Below are positions 1-10,782 of a DNA stretch of 64,000 bases, in pieces. The notes under the pieces were generated by a model. It was not told where the DNA came from. It ran no database searches and saw nothing but the letters and a program-made list of their open reading frames with translations. The stretch covers positions 7,937,707 through 8,001,706 of the forward strand of contig NC_089581.1 in assembly GCF_019320115.1 (NCBI RefSeq), in the 5' to 3' direction. The position numbers were made by a program, and so were the translations under genes. Each line of letters starts with the position of its first letter. Within the stretch, counting starts at the first letter, position 1. The stretch is from Miscanthus floridulus (taxonomy: Eukaryota; Streptophyta; Magnoliopsida; Poales; Poaceae).

Positions 1-1334
1 AGAAGCGTGTCGTGCGTATGGTTAAACCCCTTTTCTTCTTAATTAGAATGATACGTAAATCTTTTGCGTATTCGAGAAAAAAAAAATGGCCACTTTGTTT
101 GGTTGGTTAACCATAGGATCCATCATCGGTTCAGTACACTGCTAATTATCTCTGGTTCGTTAATCTGGAGCCCGTTCTTTACCTATCATTCTATCGCCAA
201 TCCGAGGAAGCTAACAGCCTGTTCGTTTCATCGTAAATGATCATGGATTATTTACTATTGGCTGGTTTGGTACGAGAGAAAAATACTGTTCCAGCTTATA
301 ATCTACAATCGTATACGAGCGAACAGAATATAAATTTGTGCCTCCATCGACAGAGAATCCTGTCTTGGTTTGACCCACCAAAGGAGAACATGAAATGTAT
401 TGCTGACACGCCGATCCCATCTCTTGATATAACTAAGTGAGCCTAACTTAATACAAATTCGAGTTCTTTCCAACTCAGCTTAAGCTGTCTATTTTCTACG
501 TAATGAAAAAAACGTCTGTTTCTTCTAGAATTGAGTGCCGTTTTGGATAAGCAAGGAGGCAAGATCAGCGGCAGTGCGTCGCTGCATGCTTCAGTCACAC
601 GCTCTGTTTAGTCAACAGAGATCGCTCTCACTAGTCCTCCTAAATCCTCCCAGTAAACTCTCAGGTCAAGGTCGTCGATTCGATGAAGCACGCTGCACGC
701 ATCGATCTGTGATTAATCTATGACAACTGCACACCAGAGACCCTGACTAGAACTGAAGCACATCACATGTGGGAGGGTCTTCAAGAATTTGGGTTCAAGA
801 ACCATGGCCGCCCACCCATGTTTTTATACAGGCAAGCTGTCGATCTGTTCGAGTAATCCCATTTCCTGAAGATCAGGGCAGAACAGTTAGCAGGCAGTCT
901 ACTCCCTGAGGACCATGGAATGTCGTATGCTCTACTAGGGTTCAACGCTTGAGGAGTGAGGTGACAAATAATTTGGCCACACACACTAACCTCTGTCCTC
1001 TGGCTGCTCTGGTATAACTTGTGACTTGTGAGTGTGAGTTGTGACAAAGCAGATCTGCTTGGAGAATGGAGAGAGAATCTTGAGCTTAACACGTGTAGTG
1101 TAGACTCTCAGTCTCACTAGGCACCAAAAATCCTGTCTAAAATTGGCCGAATCATTCTAAAAAAAGATGAAATTGTGGAATTGTGGTATGTAAGGTATGG
1201 GTAGTGATGCTCTGGCTCTGCTCCAGTCACCCAGCTCACAACACAAAGGACACAAGCCTTTGGAGTACTTGCACCTCCACCATCCACCCGTCGCTCAGCG
1301 AGTCACAGTCAGCGCAGGCCGTTTCCCCTTTGGC
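1..1334. other. Upstream intergenic region of the NFD4-like gene
   Basis: AT-rich, non-coding sequence. Apart from the small MITE near position 220 I see no gene, RNA gene or long repeat. Short open frames here have no recognisable protein. The last few hundred bases presumably carry the promoter of the gene starting at 1454. Confidence 0.6.
218..327. mobile_element. Short MITE, CTGTTCG family (copy 1)
   Basis: The ends are inverted: CTGTTCGTTTC at the left and the complement of a similar sequence, GAGCGAACAG, at the right. The interior motif GAGAGAAAAATACTGTTCC is shared with the copy at 28870-29006, and a related inverted copy lies at 8885-8999. This is a non-autonomous DNA transposon of a common grass type. 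The superfamily is not settled from these ends. Confidence 0.6.
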
Positions 1335-1343
1335 TTATATATT
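1335..1343 (+). promoter_or_regulatory. Probable TATA box of the NFD4-like gene
   Basis: The sequence TTATATATT lies about 110 bases upstream of the ATG at 1454. The sequence turns GC-rich just after it. A transcription start about 30 bases further on would give a 5' leader of roughly 85 bases. Assigned by position only. Confidence 0.5.
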
Positions 1344-1453
1344 GCACAGGAGCGCGAGCTCTGCCACTCACCCCGTCCAGAGAAGCGGCAAAGCAGAGAG
1401 CCGCCGACGCTGACAACGACGAGGAGGAGGAGCTTCAGTTTGGCGCGCGCGCG

Positions 1454-3340
1454 ATGGTGTTCGCGTCCGGGTCCGGCGCCGGCGGCGCCGCCGGCCGGCC
1501 GCAGGTGCTGACGGCGCGGTTCGTGCGGCAGGTGGTGCTGGGCCGGTGGTTCATGGTGTTCGCGTGCCTGCTCATCCTGTCGGCGTCGGGTGCGACGTAC
1601 ATCTTCAGCATCTACTCCAAGGTGCTCAAGTCGTCGCTGGGGTACGACCAGCGCACGCTCAACACGCTCTCCTTCTTCAAGGACCTGGGCGCCAACGTGG
1701 GCGTCCTCTCGGGGCTCATCAACGAGGTCACGCCGCCGTGGGTGGTGCTCGCCATGGGCGCCGCCATGAACCTGGCGGGCTACCTCATGATCTACCTCGC
1801 CATCGACGGGCGCACCGCCAGGCCCCCCGTCTGGCTCATGTGCATCTACATCTGCGTGGGCGCCAACTCCCAGTCCTTCGCCAACACCGGCGCGCTCGTC
1901 ACCTGCGTCAAGAACTTCCCGGAGAGCCGCGGCGTCGTGCTCGGCCTGCTCAAGGGATTCGTCGGACTCAGCGGCGCCATCTTCACGCAGCTCTACCAAG
2001 CTATCTACGGCGACGACGCCAAGTCGCTTGTGCTGCTCATCGCCTGGCTCCCCGCCGCCATCTCCGTCCTCTTCGTCCACACCGTCCGCATCATGCCGTA
2101 CCCGCGCTCCAGCCGACGCCGGGGACCATCGGCGGCCACCAGCAACGACGCCTTCTTCTGCTTCCTATACATCTCCATCGCGCTCGCGGCCTACCTCCTC
2201 ATCATGATCGTCGTGCAGAGGCAGGTCAACTTCTCGCACGCCGCCTTCGCGGTCTCGTCCGCGGCGCTGCTCCTCATCCTCTTCCTGCCGCTCGCCGTCG
2301 TCGTCAAGCAGGAGTACAAGATCCAGAAGGAGCTCGAGGAGTCCCTCCGCGAGCCCCCCACGGTGACCGTGGAGAAACCAGCCGCCGCAGCCTCGCTACA
2401 GCTGGCGGTGGCTCAGAGCATGACGACGGGAACAGAGGCCGCCGAACCGTCGTCGACGCAGCCGTCCAGGTCCAGCAGCTGCCTGGGGTCTTGCCTTCGG
2501 CACATGTTCAGCCCGCCGGCGCAGGGGGAGGACTACACAATCCTGCAGGCGCTGGTAAGCGTGGACATGCTGGTGCTGTTCCTGGCCACCATCTGCGGCG
2601 TGGGCGGCACGCTGACGGCGATCGACAACATGGGGCAGATCGGGCAGTCGCTGGGCTACCCGTCCAAGAGCATCAACACCTTCGTCTCCCTCATCAGCAT
2701 CTGGAACTACGCCGGGCGCGTCACCGCCGGGTTCGCGTCGGAGGTGTTCCTGGAGCGGTACAAGTTCCCGCGGCCGCTGATGCTCACGCTGGTGCTCCTG
2801 CTCTCGTGCGTCGGCCACCTCCTCATCGCCTTCGGCGTGCCGCAGTCGCTGTACGTGTCCTCCGTCGTGATCGGCTTCTGCTTCGGCGCGCAGTGGCCGC
2901 TGCTGTTCGCCATCATCTCCGAGGTGTTCGGGCTCAAGTACTACTCCACGCTCTACAACTTCGGGTCCGTGGCCAGCCCCATCGGCGCCTACGTGCTCAA
3001 CGTCCGCGTCGCCGGGGCGCTCTACGACGCCGAGGCCGCCAGGCAGCACGGCGGGTCTCTGGCGGGCGCCGGCGACAAGACCTGCATCGGCGTGGAGTGC
3101 TTCCGCAAGTCGTTCCTCATCATCACCGCCGCCACCGTCGCCGGCGCGCTCGTGTCGCTGGTGCTGGTGTGGCGGACCTGGAACTTCTACAAGGGCGACA
3201 TCTACGCCAAGTTCAGGGAAAGCGCCGACGCCAACGCCGATGCCGCCGAGGAGGAGGCGGAGTCGGAGGATCTGAAGCGGCCCAAGGAGACGGCGGAGGG
3301 GGAAGTCGGGTCAACGGAGGTTAACGGGAGGAAGCGGTAG
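1454..3340 (+). CDS. Nodulin-like / NFD4-type major facilitator membrane protein
   Basis: Single-exon gene of 628 residues. The N-terminal half matches the plant Nodulin-like family: FMVFACLLILSASGATYIFS at residues 33-52, then the LGYDQ, FFKDLGANVGVLSGL and GANSQSFANTGALVTCVKNF blocks. The C-terminal half continues the MFS fold, with the VGGTLTAIDNMGQIGQSLGY and GFCFGAQWPLLFAIISEVFG blocks. About twelve hydrophobic segments are visible, split by a long hydrophilic central loop near residues 290-360, and the protein ends in an acidic, charged tail. In Arabidopsis the family includes NUCLEAR FUSION DEFECTIVE 4; most members are uncharacterised and the substrate is unknown. The start is the first ATG after the TATA box and precedes the conserved first membrane segment. 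The frame is intact and very GC-rich, and I see no damage. Confidence 0.93.
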   Translation: MVFASGSGAGGAAGRPQVLTARFVRQVVLGRWFMVFACLLILSASGATYIFSIYSKVLKSSLGYDQRTLNTLSFFKDLGANVGVLSGLINEVTPPWVVLAMGAAMNLAGYLMIYLAIDGRTARPPVWLMCIYICVGANSQSFANTGALVTCVKNFPESRGVVLGLLKGFVGLSGAIFTQLYQAIYGDDAKSLVLLIAWLPAAISVLFVHTVRIMPYPRSSRRRGPSAATSNDAFFCFLYISIALAAYLLIMIVVQRQVNFSHAAFAVSSAALLLILFLPLAVVVKQEYKIQKELEESLREPPTVTVEKPAAAASLQLAVAQSMTTGTEAAEPSSTQPSRSSSCLGSCLRHMFSPPAQGEDYTILQALVSVDMLVLFLATICGVGGTLTAIDNMGQIGQSLGYPSKSINTFVSLISIWNYAGRVTAGFASEVFLERYKFPRPLMLTLVLLLSCVGHLLIAFGVPQSLYVSSVVIGFCFGAQWPLLFAIISEVFGLKYYSTLYNFGSVASPIGAYVLNVRVAGALYDAEAARQHGGSLAGAGDKTCIGVECFRKSFLIITAATVAGALVSLVLVWRTWNFYKGDIYAKFRESADANADAAEEEAESEDLKRPKETAEGEVGSTEVNGRKR

Positions 3341-3833
3341 AGGCATAGGGCACCGTGCCGCACGCAGGCGCTAGTGTCCATGGCGGCCGCCGGCCGGGAC
3401 CGGGGCCGGGGCCGGGCGCTTGCGTTGACTCGGTCGAGGTCGAGGAAGCCACACACAGTGAGCTAGCTAACGCTCGGTTTTGACTTGGTATACGTGTCAT
3501 CTGTGGTCTCCCAGTGCTAGTTGTTCTTGTTCTGGAATCTGGAGTTCAAATGTCAAATTGGATGGCAATGGGCGCTAGGCAGTGAAGGCCTCAGCAGCAG
3601 TCTGATGAGTCTCTGAGAGCAGCTGTCACTGCTAACCGCAGGTGATTAGGTGCACGGTTACTGTGTAATCTTTTAGCAGGGAAAGAAAAAACTACGGCTG
3701 CTTTGGAAGCAGAGGATTGCCTCCGAACGCGGATGGACGCCGGCGACAGCGAAACGGAAACGGACCCATCCATATTCCATCCAAGACATACGGAGACGAC
3801 GGCAGTGAATGAATGGCAGTCAAGGCCTGTCTC
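3341..3833 (+). other. 3' flank of the NFD4-like gene
   Basis: Non-coding. It presumably begins with the 3' untranslated region of the preceding gene. I see no second gene and no clear repeat before the hAT-type MITE at 3834. Confidence 0.5.
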
Positions 3834-4033
3834 CAGGGGCGGATCCAGAATGGGGCTACGCCCTGGACTGAGCTGCTGATTCACGTTTAAAACAGTTTGA
3901 TCTGGCTTCCTAGGCCTTCTTTTGTCTACTTAAGATTATAGTTTTTTAGACTAAACACCACATATGTTACAGGAGCTACATGAACTCGTCCCGGGCTGCA
4001 GCCCGGGCAGTCCGGGCCCTGGATCCGCCCCTG
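3834..4033. mobile_element. hAT-type MITE with perfect 8-bp target duplication
   Basis: A 200-bp element starting CAGGGGCGGATCCAG and ending in the complementary CTGGATCCGCCCCTG (with one small difference further in). It is flanked on both sides by the 8-bp direct repeat CCTGTCTC (3826-3833 and 4034-4041). An 8-bp duplication with CAGGG ends is diagnostic of the hAT superfamily. There is no transposase, so it is non-autonomous. Confidence 0.9.
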
Positions 4034-4109
4034 CCTGTCTCTTCCTCAGAGTTCCATGGTCTATCCCTGCAGCTGCAGGCGGTGGATGGGAGTGAGAGTG
4101 AGACGTCAG

Positions 4110-4383
4110 GGGTGCATGGATTCAGCGAGTACATAGGATCTTCGAATACTAATAAAAAATAAATTACAGAATCATCACTAATCCGCGATACGAATCTATT
4201 AAATCTAACTAATTCATATATTTACTGCAGCACTATGTTGTCAAATTATAAATTAATTAGGCTTAAAAAATTCGTCTTGCAAAACGGTCTTCATCTGTGC
4301 ATTTAGTTTCGTAAATAGTCTATATTTAATACTCCATGCATGTGTCTAAACATCTGATGGGACATCGATTAAAGTGGTGGAAC
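4110..4383. mobile_element. Diverged AT-rich grass MITE
   Basis: The interior (TTAATTAGGCTTAAAAAATT, a TTTAATACTCCATGCATGTG block and a terminal CATCTGATG) matches the family seen complete at 46911-47246. The outer ends have diverged, so the limits are approximate. Non-coding and non-autonomous. Confidence 0.6.
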
Positions 4384-7300
4384 TGTTTACACAAAAAATT
4401 GGGAGAAAAACGCGGAAACTCAAAGGCTTCCAAGATTATGTCAATCAAGGAATCGATCGATAAGAATCGATATTAGCTGATTTAGACGCAATACTAGAAT
4501 CGGCTCTCTTTAAATGACGTCAGTAGATAACGATGATGAGCTATGGTTGACGTCGGAGAACTACATATCGGACTCTACAAAAAAGAAAGGGAGAATTATC
4601 TTTTTGGCACTGAAACAAATCAGTCTTTCGTATTTAGCACTAAAAAAATTGAACTTCTTTATCTAGCATCAAATTAAAATTTTCTTCCGTAAATAGCACT
4701 ACCGTCTATTTTTACTAGAAACGGTGTTAAGTGACTTGTAAAATGACATGAGTGCCCTTATTTCTGATGTATTCTGGATTCATTTTTTCTAAGGAATGGC
4801 TCAGGTCCACATGTATATAGGTCTTTTAATCTTAACCGCAGATCAGGAGATGAATGGCTCAGGTCCACAGGTATGCATACTAGTATTTCTGATGTGTTCT
4901 GGATTTATTTTTCTGATGAGGAAAAATGGCAGATGACATCACGTGTTCACCGTATTGCTCGACGACGCGTTCGATTCGGCACAGCACAGCAACGCGCCTA
5001 CGTGTGTGCACGTGGGGAGGCGCACAGGCCTTTGTGCTCGCTCGGCCATGCTCCTGCGTGTGCTCCAGGTGCTCGCCGCGCTCCTGCAGACCGGCCCCGC
5101 GCTGCGAGCGAGGCCACCCATGGCCAGTCCCATGCTGGGGAGGCAGAGCACGCGCGAGCCTCCCAGCGACCTTCTGCGTGCTGGCGACCTACATCGGCAG
5201 GGTGAGCCTGGAGCGCGCAAGGCCCACGACGACGACGGCGCCTGCGGAGAGGCCGATGAGCAGGGTTCACGGCACGCATGACGCGATGGCGGTGAAGGAG
5301 ACGGGGGCGAGCGGGTTGGCTTGCTCCATGGCAGCGCGCCACCGGACAGCTCGTGGTGCTCGTTGCCGGAGAGGCGGGCTCCATCGATCTAGAGTTAGTT
5401 TTTTGTTTGGGGAGGAAGAAGGTCACGGGAGCGCTCGGCCGTACGGGAAAGAAGGTCGCGGGATGCTGAATGCGTGAGTAGAAGGGTATATTGGACATAC
5501 GGAGACAAAACTGACAAGCTCAAACGATTCAACTAACATATGTATGATAAAAATTGGCGATAGTGCTATTTAGGGAAGAAAATTTTAACTTGGTGCCAAA
5601 CAAAGAAGTTTAAATTTTTAAGTGCCAAATACGAAAGATTGATTTGTTTCGGTGCCAAATAGATAATTCTCTAAAAAAAGATTAGGGTCCAAGTTATCTT
5701 AAGATAGGAATATTTTTTTTCTATACCAAAGATTGTAATGAGTCGTACTCAAGTAGGATTCATGTTTAGGCTCCGGGTATAAATATTAGATCCCGGCTAT
5801 TGTAAAACACACAATCAATCAAATATAAGTTATTTACTTTTTTGGCTCTGGCCACCCCTTAGGAGTAGGAGTAGAGTAGATCTCGACGAGTTCTTCAGCG
5901 AGTAGGGCTGCATCGGTCCGGCCGACCTCCGGCTTATCTATAAGTACCGTCATGACTTATACTTCTGTTCGTACGGCTACATCGATTCAGTCGACCTCCA
6001 CTGTGACTCTGGTATAAGCTAGTTATTGATTCTTGTCTAGTTCAAGTACGGTTGCATCGATCCGGTCAACCCCCACAGTTCGAACTAGATTAAGATCAAG
6101 TTATCGGCTCTATCTAAGGGTGGCATTCTTCGGGTAGATTCATTAAGTTACCGATCTTGCTGACGTTTTTATTGTTATTAGTTTACAGCAACATTAATTC
6201 GCCTGATCGAGATCAAATTAGATCGGCCTCATATCCTTTAGATCCGTCGTTCGTTTTGTTACAACACGATGTTATCTACCTTGAACGACGGTTTATGCTT
6301 CATCGATGGTTTTTACTTTGATCTTGATCGTGCATAGTACACAGTTGAGGCATGAATAATCTTGAAGAGGTTTGCTGGCTCGTTTGGTTTATAGTTCACC
6401 ATTATGACTGTAATGATCCGGTCGATCCCCACTGATGGCACTGTAGATTGGGGGATGCTAGCTAGTAGATTTGTTCCTAGTTAGGCGTGACCTTAGCTGT
6501 TTGTTATGCTTGCATCGGCTAAATAACCGATCGCCTGTACGTTAACGCCTATGATGTGCGTCCATGATTCTGTTAAGTGTGAATAGATCCGTATGCTTCG
6601 AGGGCTTGATTCATTGTCTTTTTCACGGCTGCATCGATCTGGTCGAACCCTACTGTTAGAGATAGCGGGTTGAGTCTAAGGAGTCCACAGGTTTGTTCAT
6701 GTGAAATAGTCGATTGTTCACACGCTGTAGTCCTTTTCACCTAAATCAGCTAATTCATCTGAGCCTTCACGTATAGCATGTCTTTCGGAAAGCCTGTCGA
6801 TGTACGGATGTGTTTATAGATTCTTCGATTTTAGTTTGTTATTATCATCATAGCTGCCATCGATCCAGTCGAACCTCACTGTTGGTGGTAAAAGATTAGA
6901 TTCAAAGCGTTTGTAGATCAGTTCGTATCAGATAGTCGATTCATTCGTGTGCTATATTTTTTCTGATTAGATTCATCGGTTTAACGGTTTACACTAGCAA
7001 TATCTGTCTAGCTGATGATCTTATTTACACATACGTGTATTGTACCTGTCAATATGAAATTAATCACTACCCATAAGCTTTACAGTCCGTAACAGCTGAT
7101 TTCTATGCGGATCGGCTATTCAATCGCTCTCCCCGAATAGCTGCTCCCGAAGCAACACACTTGGAACTGTCTGGGCATAGACCAGCACGTTCCACCTTAA
7201 ATTACTGATAAACTTTCTCTCCTTGTCAGTTGCAGGGTCAAATTGACTGGCACATCTTGGGAGGGGTACGTAGGATCGATCATCCCTGCGTTGAAGCCAA

Positions 7301-7420
7301 GCGGATCTCTAGCTCCATCGAGTAGACCCTTCTAGCTTGCTCGTGTGCCCAGCACGGTTGACACGTTTTCGTGCCGACAGGAACCAAACACGGCTTAGCT
7401 TCGCAATTCTCCATTGGACA
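4384..7420 (+). mobile_element. Truncated Ty3/gypsy-type LTR plus leader
   Basis: Sequence consistent with a single LTR starting TGTTTACAC near 4384. It has a TATA-like GGGTATAAATATTAG at about 5778, a leader-type segment after it, and a likely LTR end near 7245. There the sequence AATTGACTGGCACATC resembles the primer-binding region of grass gypsy elements. About 170 bases of leader follow, then the element stops with no gag or pol. The LTR interior carries at least six degenerate copies of a CATCGATCCGGTCGA-type motif. A Pack-MULE-like element (4591-5671) is inserted in it. Limits and lineage are inferred; no second LTR is present. Confidence 0.5.
4591..5671. mobile_element. Pack-MULE-like element with ~115-bp terminal inverted repeats
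   Basis: Terminal inverted repeats of about 115 bp: 4591-4710 starts GAGAATTATCTTTTTGGCAC, and the complement of 5557-5671 starts GAGAATTATCTATTTGGCAC. They agree at most positions. A-rich flanks (AAAAAAGA on both sides) could be remnants of a target duplication. The interior from about 4970 to 5460 is strikingly GC-rich and gene-like against AT-rich surroundings, as in elements that capture host exons. Open frames in it carry no domain I recognise and no transposase is present. Confidence 0.75.
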
Positions 7421-8004
7421 CATATGACCAAAATAAGCTTAGTAACCAAGCGACACATATTTTCCTAGTTTTTTTTCTAGCTACGTTTTCTCCCAGGACA
7501 GCGATCGCCGACTGGTTTTGCTTGCATTGTTGATGTTCGGACACTTCACTCAGGCCTTCAGCTGCTTTAGAGCTTTAGGTCGTGGCTGCGGCTCTGCCAT
7601 AGCTTATCTGGAAAACGCTTCTTAGATAAGCTGTACAAATAGAGTAAAAGCGGCGGTCAAAATAAGCTGGTCTGATCCAGCTTCTGCTTTTTAGTATAAA
7701 TGGAAGCTGTGAAAATAAGCGTGGCCAGAATAAGTTGCTGAAAAGCATGGCATTTGACTGTTGATTTCATCTTGTTTTGGCCATAAGCAGCTTATAAGCT
7801 GTACCAAACAGGGCATGCGTCTAGTTTTGGACCTCTGGAGTTTTGGTTCTGTTTCCCATTTTCCCAGCGTTTCAGCTTTTGAAACTTCTTCAATGAGGGA
7901 TGGACAAAGTGTCTATCATTTGCGTGACGGCTAACGCTAACACGCATTGTCTATTGCTCACACTCGCTTGAATGACATGGAGCGTTTCGACGTCTGAATT
8001 TTTA
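7421..8004. other. Intergenic stretch with possible transposon remnant
   Basis: No gene. From about 7590 to 7815 there are repeated AGCTTAT/ATAAGCT motifs, ending AAGCTGTACCAAACAGGGC, which resembles one end of a common grass DNA element. The matching left end is not clear, so I do not delimit it. Confidence 0.35.
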
Positions 8005-8240
8005 TTTTTTAGCCATTTTTTTGAAATTTTTTCACAAATACGCCCTTGGAGGTAAGATTTCAAAATCTGGACCCTTAGCTCGACGCCATTGTTGCTGGCG
8101 CCGAGGTCCTGGGCTCAACATAGACGTGATGGTGACTTGGTAGGCTGCTCAGCGTCATAGATCCTGACGCCAAGCTTGGCGCTGTAGATCCTAGCGCCGA
8201 GCTCAGCGCCATGATCTATGGCACCGAGGTGGTGTTTTAA
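8005..8240. repeat. Left inverted end of the PMD transposon
   Basis: Read in complement it aligns with 21190-21413: the same order of a GGCGCCGAG-rich part, GTCGAGCTAAG, CAGATTTTGAAATC and an A-rich block. Similarity stops near 8005, taken as the outer edge. Confidence 0.7.
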
Positions 8241-9479
8241 CCCCGGCCCTAACCTTCCTGCCTGAGCCTTCTTCCTCTTCTTTCTCCTCCCTCTTGGGTT
8301 TTTTTCAGTGGCTGTTGGTGTCGGAAGTCCCGACGTAAACTGGAACTCCCGATCATCGGGAGTCATGACTCATGCTGGAAGTCCTGACGCCCAATCACTT
8401 AGCCTACACAGTGACTATGGTCGTTGAAAGTCCCAACGTAAGTTGGAACTCCCAACCGTCAGGAGTCCTGACACCTGGGTTTTTGCTGGCCAGCTGTCTA
8501 CGCCCGTCGAAACTCCCGACGTATGTCGGAACTCCCAACAGTCATGGCTAGCGCCCAGCATGGGATTGCTGCATCACCATACATGGTGCGGCAAGGCTGA
8601 CGCGCCAGCAGCCATGGTGTGGCAAGGCAGACACGCCACCAGCCATGGCGCGGTGGTCAAAGCGGCAGCAAATGGAAGCTTTAGGCACTTCTGTTATGTC
8701 GTCGTGTCGATTTAACGAATAGGTCAATAGGAAGTTCGACATAAGTTCATTGCTCAAGCACTATCCCAAAGTTCATCGCAAATTCGACATAAGTTCAGCA
8801 AGTCATAACTACGACACAAGTTCATCAATACATAAGTGGCGGCAAGCGCGATAGGCTATTTTCATTGTCTGAAAAGTTCTTCGCCCTGTTCGCTTGTTGG
8901 TTTCAACCAGCTCAAACCAGCCAACCAACAGTGTTTTCCTCTCACAACAAACCAGCATCAGCCAGCCCAAACCAGCCCAGAAACCAACCAGCGAACAGGC
9001 CGCTTGTAACTGAAAAGTCTATTTTCATCGCACTCCTTGTCCTTGTAATTGAAAAATCTTTTTTTATTGTCTGAAAAGCCTAGATTCGCTCACTCTTACT
9101 GAAAAGCCTAGATTCATCTGTAAAGCATCTGTACGATACGATTGGACTATACATGTTCTAATGAATTTACATTTAATATATGTACTACATTTGCGCCTTT
9201 TTAGCAGTGTAGTATAATTAATGATTCACAGAAAAAATTCACAAGAGTTTCCCTTGTTTTAGGAGCATTCATAGTTACAAACAGAGACATCATTATATAA
9301 TCCAAACATTTAATCGTCAAAAGAGCATAATGCAACCACAACGAACATTACAATCAACATAACATGTCCTGCGTAGTCCAAATAGTCCACAATGTCTATA
9401 CAGTTCCAAATAGTTATAGGAAAGTAACTACAAAATCTATAATAGTACATACTAACATCTACCATAAACCCTCACTGCC
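8241..9479. other. Non-coding 3' part of the PMD transposon
   Basis: No gene. It contains repeated AAGTTCGACATAAGTTC-type motifs (8720-8830), GC-rich CCAGCAGCCATGG motifs (8590-8650) and a short inserted MITE (8885-8999). It lies between the left inverted end and the end of the PMD reading frame. Confidence 0.5.
8885..8999. mobile_element. Short MITE, CTGTTCG family (copy 2)
   Basis: Inverted ends: CCCTGTTCGCTTGTTGG at the left and CCAACCAGCGAACAGG at the right. The interior, read in complement, has GAGAGGAAAACACTGTTGG, matching the core of the copies at 218 and 28870. Confidence 0.65.
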
Positions 9480-9531
9480 TCCTAGTCTTATCCTTACCCT
9501 TGTGACCAAGAGCGCTGGTATCTAGAGTGTA
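9480..9531 (-). pseudogene. 3' end of the interrupted PMD gene
   Basis: On the minus strand this encodes TSALGHKGKDKTRRQ followed by a stop. A basic lysine/arginine tail of this kind is typical of grass PMD proteins. It is cut from the rest of the gene by the copia element directly adjacent. Confidence 0.5.
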
Positions 9532-10725
9532 GGGTCAAGTCATGATCAAACTGACGTGTCTGGTCACAGCTAGAACCTTACTAGAAGTGACCGGACATTG
9601 GGGTCCTACGTCCGGTTAGGGCACTGTGCTGTGTCCGATCATCACTTAACCATTGGGATCAGACGTTCAGTATTTGAAGAGAGGGATGACGTGGCAACCA
9701 TCCATTGACCGGACGCTGGCAGGGTGCGTCCGATCGATCTGATTGGAGCATCCGGTCGCCCCGAGCAGTGCCCAATGAAGGGGTACAACAACTCTATTTA
9801 TGGGGGCTTCTATTTAAGCCCCATTGCTGGCTCTAGCTCACTCTCTTTGGCCATTTTGCATTGACATAGCAACTTTGTGAACTTAGCCAAAGCCCTTCCA
9901 CTCACCTTCATCATTGATTCAACATCTTTGTGAGATTGGGAGTGAATTCAAGTACATTGCTTGAGTGTTTGCATCTAGAGGCATTTAGTGTTCGTGTTTC
10001 ACTGCAGGATTCGCTTGTTACTCTTGGTGGTTGCCGCCACCTAGATGGCTTAGAGCAGCGAGGATTGTCGAGCGGAGGTTGGTGATTGTCTCTAGCTCCG
10101 ATCATGGTGATTGTGAGGGGTTCTTGACCTTTCCCCGGTGGAGAGCCAAAAGGTACTCTAGTGGATTGCTCGTGGCTTATGTGATCCTCATCTTATGTTG
10201 GTTGTGCGGCACCCTATTGAGGGTTTGACGTATGATGCCAATTAGCACGTGAACCTCTAAGTGAGTGAATCATCACAACGAGGACTAGCTTGCCGACAAG
10301 TAAGTGAACCTCGTTAAAAAATCACCGTGTCATCATTTGATTCCGATGTGATTGGTCTTCATTGGTATTCATTCTTGTGATTGATTGGCTCCTTCCTCGA
10401 TATGGCGGTATAACCATCTTACTCACTCTCTTTACATTATCGCAAACTAGTTGTCAAGCTCTTTAGTATAGCTAGTTGTGAGAGCTTGTTAGTTTGGTTA
10501 GTATGGCTCTTTAGTTAGCATTTGAGAGCGTGCTAACCTAGTGTAGTGACATAGCTATTATGTGAATAGAAACTATATAAATTAGAATTATGGTAGGTGG
10601 CTTGTAATTTTAGTAAGCTGGCGCAACATTTGCTTCGCCTCATAATTGTCTAACCGGTTTGCTAAGTGTTGTTGTAGAAATTTTTAATAGGCTATTTACC
10701 CCTCTCTAGCTATTAGGACCTTTCA
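9532..10725 (+). repeat. 5' LTR of the copia element, 5'-truncated
   Basis: Aligns with 17716-18175 of the 3' LTR over the GACCGGACGCTGG, AGCCCCATTGC and CATTTTGCATTGACATAG blocks and over the terminal AGGACCTTTCA. It lacks the part matching 16903-17715. It retains about 750 bp (about 9908-10660) that the 3' LTR has lost. Confidence 0.85.
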
Positions 10726-10726
10726 A

Positions 10727-10745
10727 GTGGTATCAAAGTCGAGGT
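10727..10745 (+). other. Primer-binding site of the copia element
   Basis: TGGTATCAAAGTCGAGG starts two bases after the LTR end. It resembles the complement of the 3' end of initiator methionine tRNA (TGGTATCAGAGC), the usual primer for plant copia elements. Confidence 0.8.
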
Positions 10746-10782
10746 CACCATGATTTGAGGCTTAACAACCTTCGGTGTAAAA

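Noticed and set aside
1295..2080. Minus-strand open frame over the start of the NFD4-like gene
   Set aside because: Shadow of a GC-rich coding strand; composition dominated by E, G and R with no family resemblance.
1546..3324. Long open frame overlapping the NFD4-like gene in another frame
   Set aside because: Low-complexity arginine/histidine-rich translation caused by the high GC content of the real gene; no domain.
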